The notes beneath the pieces were generated by a model. It did not search any database. It was not told the DNA's origin and saw only the letters and a list, made by a program, of their open reading frames with translations. From Singulisphaera sp045290345 (GTDB lineage Bacteria > Planctomycetota > Planctomycetia > Isosphaerales > Isosphaeraceae), in NCBI RefSeq assembly GCF_045290345.1, contig NZ_CP155447.1:3596001-3660000 (forward strand): DNA of 64,000 bases. Direction: 5' to 3'. Shown here in pieces: positions 60,507-64,000 of the stretch. The first letter of the stretch is position 1, and each line of letters starts with the position of its first letter. Position numbers and translations under genes: made by a program.

Positions 60507-61754
60507 TTAGCCGAGCTCGCGAAGGCGTCGTTCGAGAAAACGACGCTCCGGTTCTTGCCGCGCGAGCGTGAGGGCATGCGTATAGGATTGCCTGGCTTCC
60601 GCTGTTCTTCCCAGCCGCCGGCATAGATCGGCTCGTGCCGCATGCGCCAGGTGGTATTCGGCCAGTTCGCCTCGCGCCAGGATCGCATCGATGTGTTCCA
60701 GCCCGGCTGTCGGTCCGTCGCGCATTGCGAAAGCCACGGCTCGATTCAACTCCACGACCGGCGATGGCTCGATGCGCGCAAGCACGTTGTACAAGGCCAC
60801 GAGTTGAGCCCAGTCGGTGGCCTCGGCCGTGGGCGAATCGGCGTGCACCGTGGCGATGGTAGCCTGGATGGTATAGGCACCGAACTGTCGGGATGCGAGC
60901 GCACGTTCGACCAGGGCTCGGCCTTCATCAATCTGGTTTCGGTTCCAGAGCGAACGGTCCTGATCTTCCAGTAAGATCAGGTCTCCTTCAGGCGACGCCC
61001 GTGCCGTGCGGCGGGATTCCTGGATCAGCATCAGTGCGAGCAGTCCCATCACCTCGGGATCCGGCAACAGCTCAATGAGGAGGCGTCCCAGGCGAATCGC
61101 CTCGGCGGAGAGATCCGGTCGGTTCAGCGTCTCGCCGGATGAGGCCGAGTATCCTTCGTTGAACACGAGATAGATAACCGACAGAACCGAGTCCAACCGT
61201 TCGGGAAGGTCGGCGAGTGACGGCACCTGATAGGGGATTTGGGCGTCTCGGATCTTCGCCTTGCCGCGAACGATGCGCTGGGCGATCGTCGACGGTGTGG
61301 TCAGAAAGGCGCTGGCGATTTCCTCGGTCTTCAACCCGCAAACTTCCCTCATTGTCAGGGCGATCTGCGTGCTCGGAGGCAGGGCAGGATGGCAGCACGT
61401 GAAGATCAAACGCAGGCGATCGTCCTCGACTCCCTCCTCTTCAACCGGGACGGTCGTCGTGCCTTGATCGAGTCGAGTGGCCAGCTCCGCGAGTGTGGAA
61501 TCGAACCGTACCCGGCGGCGAATCGCGTCAATCGCCTTGAAGCGGCCGGTGGAAACGAGCCAGGCTCTCGGATTCTCCGGCAGCCCATCGCGCGACCATT
61601 GTTCCAACGCCGCGGTGAACGCTTCGTGCAACGCCTCTTCGGCCAGATCAAAATCACCCAACTGGCGGATCAGAGTGGCGAAGACGCGGCGCGATTCGGA
61701 GCGGTAAATGGCGTCTACCGACTGAGAGACCTGCTCGGTCGTGATCTCATTCAT
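60507..61754 (-). CDS. RNA polymerase sigma factor, ECF42 type with TPR-like C-terminal domain
   Basis: The 415-residue protein has sigma region 2 (VFATLIRQLGDFDLAEEALH, ENPRAWLVSTGRFKAIDAIR) and region 4 (LTMREVCGLKTEEIASAFLT, STIAQRIVRGKAKIR). A C-terminal domain of about 200 residues (DUF6596 then TPR-like helices: VVELNRAVAFAMRDGPTAGL) is the hallmark of ECF42. No anti-sigma gene is present, as is usual for this group, in which the C-terminal extension is thought to regulate activity. The downstream YCII, DUF1579, YCII and DoxX genes are the likely regulon. Confidence 0.9.
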   Translation of the reverse strand: MNEITTEQVSQSVDAIYRSESRRVFATLIRQLGDFDLAEEALHEAFTAALEQWSRDGLPENPRAWLVSTGRFKAIDAIRRRVRFDSTLAELATRLDQGTTTVPVEEEGVEDDRLRLIFTCCHPALPPSTQIALTMREVCGLKTEEIASAFLTTPSTIAQRIVRGKAKIRDAQIPYQVPSLADLPERLDSVLSVIYLVFNEGYSASSGETLNRPDLSAEAIRLGRLLIELLPDPEVMGLLALMLIQESRRTARASPEGDLILLEDQDRSLWNRNQIDEGRALVERALASRQFGAYTIQATIATVHADSPTAEATDWAQLVALYNVLARIEPSPVVELNRAVAFAMRDGPTAGLEHIDAILARGELAEYHLAHAARADLCRRLGRTAEARQSYTHALTLARQEPERRFLERRLRELG

Positions 61755-61797
61755 CCGTCGATTTCTCCAAACCGGACCGCCCGAGAGTCGTTCGCTG

Positions 61798-61811
61798 ACT
61801 GTTTGTACAGT
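61798..61811. promoter_or_regulatory. Palindromic site upstream of the ECF42 gene
   Basis: ACTGTTTGTACAGT is a 5+5 perfect inverted repeat (ACTGT/ACAGT) 44-57 bp upstream of the sigma-factor ATG, a suitable place for a regulator to bind. No regulator can be named. The rest of the 258-bp gap 61755-62012 holds nothing I can support. Confidence 0.3.
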
Positions 61812-62012
61812 GTAATGGGGCGGTCGGTTGCTGAAAAGAGAGAATCGAGAGACTGCTGGTGTCTGACTTGTGAGCGGTCTTTGTCGAGTGAGGACTTGCG
61901 GCCCCTTCTCACCCGTGGGGATGGCCCGATCTATCTCCCGATCTCCTTGTCAGAGCGGCAGTTCAGATGATAGGCCGGGTGCACCCCACGAGGACGGGCG
62001 GTCGCCCGGGTC

Positions 62013-63086
62013 TCAGTCGACCCGGACGCTGCTTGGTCGTCGAGCGAAGGATTTAGGGGCGGGGATGACCGATTTTCTCGCCAAAACTTCCAGTACCGAA
62101 GGACCCTTCGTGCCCAGCCTGCGGAAGAAATAGCCTTCGCAGATCTGGACGTTCTCGCGGTAGGGCCGGTGTCGCGATAACCGTCGGTGTGCCTCGGCGA
62201 TACGGTAATGAGGAACCATGGCGAACAGGTGGTGCGTCAGGTGAAACGACTGGCCGTAGGGGAAGACGCAGGCGCTCCAGATCGGGTTCACGCGGAAGAC
62301 GCGCGAGTTCGTCAGGTCGCCGTCGTCGGGAGCATTGCTGTGGTGCGCGATCTCGCGAAGCTGCATCAGGAGGGGGTAAATCGTCAGGAGGGGAACCACC
62401 CAGAAGAGGCCGAAGATCGGCCAGACGTGAAGGATCTGCACCATGGCCAGCACGGTCAGCCAGTACGAACCCCGAAGGCGGCGGGCCACTGACTTGGGAT
62501 AGGCGGTGCGAACAACCGGGCTGGGCTCGGCGGTCCCGAGATTCGCCGCTTTGGCTCGGCCGAACAGGTAGCGAAGGATCGACGGGGGCCAGAGTCCGCG
62601 GAGCACGTAGCGTTGCCAGAAGCGAGGCTTGCTGATCGGGAAGTGATGCGGCTCCGATTGATTCAGACGCATCAGGTCGGGGTCGCGTTCCGGGTCGTTG
62701 ACGAACTGGTGGTGGCCGAAGTGGGCCATGCGATACTGCTGCGTCATCGCCACCAAGGGGAAGAGTAGAAAGAGGTCGGAGACAAGTTCGTTGGCCAGCC
62801 GGTTCTTGAAGAGCGTGTAGTGGCTGGCGTCGTGCGCCAGGCCTGAGAGCCGGTGCTGCGAGACCGCAACCAACGTCACTCCAACCAGGGTCCAGGGCAC
62901 GAAGCCGAGCGTCGAGAGCCGGCCGGTCGACCACGCATTGAACCCGGCCGAGCATCCCCAGAGGACGAGCCCGAGCCAGAGGTATTCCACGGCCAAGTAG
63001 GCGATGTTCGTCCAGTTGTCAGTCTTTAGGAGCGGCCGCAAGTCGGACTGGGCTTGATCCCAAGAGATGTCAGGGGTCGGTTCCAT
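62013..63086 (-). CDS. Membrane fatty-acid desaturase
   Basis: The 357-residue protein has the three His boxes of membrane di-iron desaturases: HDASH near residue 95, HFGHHQ near 130, and HLTHHLF near 290, with a further HHSN. Four or so helices surround them (LAVEYLWLGLVLWGCSAGF, VPWTLVGVTLVAVS, ILHVWPIFGLFWVVPLLTI). It introduces a double bond into a fatty-acyl chain or a related lipid. The ATG at 63086 is preferred; an upstream start would add about 66 Arg-rich residues unlike the family. Confidence 0.87.
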   Translation of the reverse strand: MEPTPDISWDQAQSDLRPLLKTDNWTNIAYLAVEYLWLGLVLWGCSAGFNAWSTGRLSTLGFVPWTLVGVTLVAVSQHRLSGLAHDASHYTLFKNRLANELVSDLFLLFPLVAMTQQYRMAHFGHHQFVNDPERDPDLMRLNQSEPHHFPISKPRFWQRYVLRGLWPPSILRYLFGRAKAANLGTAEPSPVVRTAYPKSVARRLRGSYWLTVLAMVQILHVWPIFGLFWVVPLLTIYPLLMQLREIAHHSNAPDDGDLTNSRVFRVNPIWSACVFPYGQSFHLTHHLFAMVPHYRIAEAHRRLSRHRPYRENVQICEGYFFRRLGTKGPSVLEVLARKSVIPAPKSFARRPSSVRVD

Positions 63087-63159
63087 GACAGGCGTACATC
63101 CATGATCAGGGGGTAACGGCCGCGATCTCCGGAGTCGAGCCGTTTCCTGATTGATATCG

Positions 63160-63906
63160 TCATGCCGCCTGCACTTCCGACAGAAGCATTCGGGTCGCTT
63201 CCTGGAGCGGGTACTCGAAAATCTGCGCAGGGGGACCCGACTCGATGACTTGGCCTTCGCCGAAGACATGAATCGTATGGGCAACCTGGCGGGCGAACTG
63301 CATGGCGTGGGTGACGACGATCATCGTGAGGCCGTCGGAGGCCAGATCGGTCATGACGGCGAGCACCTCGGCCGTCATTCGCGGATCGAGGGCACTGGTC
63401 GGCTCATCGAACAGGATGGCGTGCGGTTCCATGGCCAGGGCCCGTGCGATGGCCACGCGCTGTTGCTGGCCCCCCGAGAGCTGACGGGGCATCGCCCTCA
63501 GCTTGTCGGCCAGACCGACCCGGTCGAGCAGTCGCCTGGCTCGGTCCTCGGCCTCGTCTCGTGCGAGCCCCCGGACGTAGATCGGTCCTTCCGTGACGTT
63601 CTCGAGGACGGTACGGTGAGGAAAGAGGTTGAAGCTCTGGAAGACCATACCGACCTCCTGGCGAATTCGCCTGAGGGTCTGATTGCGGATTGCAGCGGGG
63701 GTGTCGGACTCGAGCGTGAGTCCGTCGATGGCAATCGTTCCCCCTTGAAACGTTTCTAGTCCGTTCAAGCAACGAAGGAAGGTACTCTTACCCCCGCCTG
63801 AGGGGCCGATGATCGCGGCGACCTCGCCTCGAGCGACGGCCAGGCTCACGCCGCGGAGGACTTGTAGAGGCCCGTGAGACTTGATCAGTCCGTTCACCTC
63901 GATCAT
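63160..63906 (-). CDS. Polar amino-acid ABC transporter ATP-binding protein (GlnQ-like)
   Basis: The 248-residue ATPase has Walker A GPSGGGKST, Q-loop VGMVFQSFNLFPHRTV, signature LSGGQQQRVAIARAL, Walker B ILFDEPTSALDP and switch His VVTHAM. It is of the GlnQ/HisP class that powers uptake of polar amino acids. The start codon overlaps the stop of the upstream permease gene (ATATGA at 63903-63908), so the two are translationally coupled. The ligand is unknown. Confidence 0.92.
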   Translation of the reverse strand: MIEVNGLIKSHGPLQVLRGVSLAVARGEVAAIIGPSGGGKSTFLRCLNGLETFQGGTIAIDGLTLESDTPAAIRNQTLRRIRQEVGMVFQSFNLFPHRTVLENVTEGPIYVRGLARDEAEDRARRLLDRVGLADKLRAMPRQLSGGQQQRVAIARALAMEPHAILFDEPTSALDPRMTAEVLAVMTDLASDGLTMIVVTHAMQFARQVAHTIHVFGEGQVIESGPPAQIFEYPLQEATRMLLSEVQAA

Positions 63907-64000
63907 ATCAGCGCCCCTCCCTTCGCCGCCGCGGCATCGAGTCGCCGTTCGGACCAGCGCGAGAACCAGGATAGCGGGATGCTCATTGCCATGTAGAGCA
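63903..64000 (-). CDS. Amino-acid ABC transporter permease, C-terminal fragment
   Basis: Only the last 32 codons are in the window. They encode LYMAMSIPLSWFSRWSERRL and a short Ala-rich tail ending at the TGA at 63905-63903. The SIPLSxxSRWxERRL end is typical of HisM/GlnP-type permeases. The gene continues past 64000. Confidence 0.8.
   Translation of the reverse strand, partial: LYMAMSIPLSWFSRWSERRLDAAAAKGGALI

Noticed and set aside
61798..61811. ACTGTTTGTACAGT as a LexA box
   Set aside because: Spacing does not match the E. coli-type CTGT-N8-ACAG box or the Bacillus type, and no SOS gene is adjacent; kept only as an unassigned palindrome.
1..64000. CRISPR arrays, tRNA or rRNA genes, replication origin
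   Set aside because: No regularly spaced repeats, cloverleaf-like segments, rRNA-like sequence or DnaA-box clusters were seen in the intergenic regions I read; a covariance-model scan was not possible.

Overview
The window looks like a chromosome segment from a planctomycete, most likely of the Isosphaeraceae type. The evidence is high GC with strong GC3 in coding frames, weak or absent Shine-Dalgarno sites at many genes, a DUF1559 pseudopilin-like protein with a small lipoprotein, several DUF1080 proteins, an FHA/PQQ-propeller giant protein, and an hpnCDE squalene cluster. Placement is by gene content only; no rRNA or tRNA gene is visible.

Layout. 1-7.3 kb: the 5' part of a class-B asparagine synthetase, a nitrilase-fold amidohydrolase with a disturbed 3' end, a GbsR/MarR-like regulator, a DUF1559 protein plus lipoprotein, a DUF1080 protein, and a prokaryotic pentameric ligand-gated ion channel. 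7.7-16 kb: a DUF3754 membrane protein, a System II cytochrome c maturation pair (ResB + CcsA), a strong terminator, and a vanadium-haloperoxidase/PAP2 protein. 16.9-22.7 kb: a tight nitrate-reductase operon (cytochrome b-like membrane protein, molybdopterin catalytic subunit, four-cluster ferredoxin, Tat-type Rieske protein, tiny membrane protein, TDT/SLAC1-type carrier). 23-31 kb: a CDF metal transporter; ethanolamine ammonia-lyase EutB and EutC flanking an APC permease; a HAD phosphatase and MFS transporter divergent from a DeoR regulator.

31.1-35.1 kb is the most unusual part: two group II introns nested as a twintron. The outer intron starts exactly at the end of a 23-bp inverted repeat and carries an intact reverse transcriptase. 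It is split by an inner intron whose reverse transcriptase is wrecked by frameshifts. Visible IBS1/EBS1 pairings (8 nt inner, 5 nt outer) support both 5' boundaries.

35-40 kb: a secreted alpha-helical protein that needs a frameshift to be read, ThiO glycine oxidase, a propeller-like protein, a small conserved-looking protein and another DUF1080 protein. 40-50.3 kb: a five-gene chain, mostly overlapping or closely spaced, of large exported or membrane proteins (terpene-cyclase-fold repeats + HEAT, membrane-anchored protein, FHA-TM-PQQ, repeat-SBP5, coiled-coil protein). It has no assigned function and runs into hpnCDE (squalene synthesis). 53.9-58.3 kb: response regulator, FolC, DUF423, and the UPF0237/UPF0210 pair. 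58.3-58.5 kb: a MITE-like palindromic element. 58.5-61.8 kb: an ECF42-type sigma factor with DGPF/YCII, DUF1579 and DoxX genes and a plausible autoregulated promoter. 62-64 kb: a fatty-acid desaturase and an amino-acid ABC transporter cut by the window end.

All identifications come from reading motifs and gene order by eye; no database search was run.
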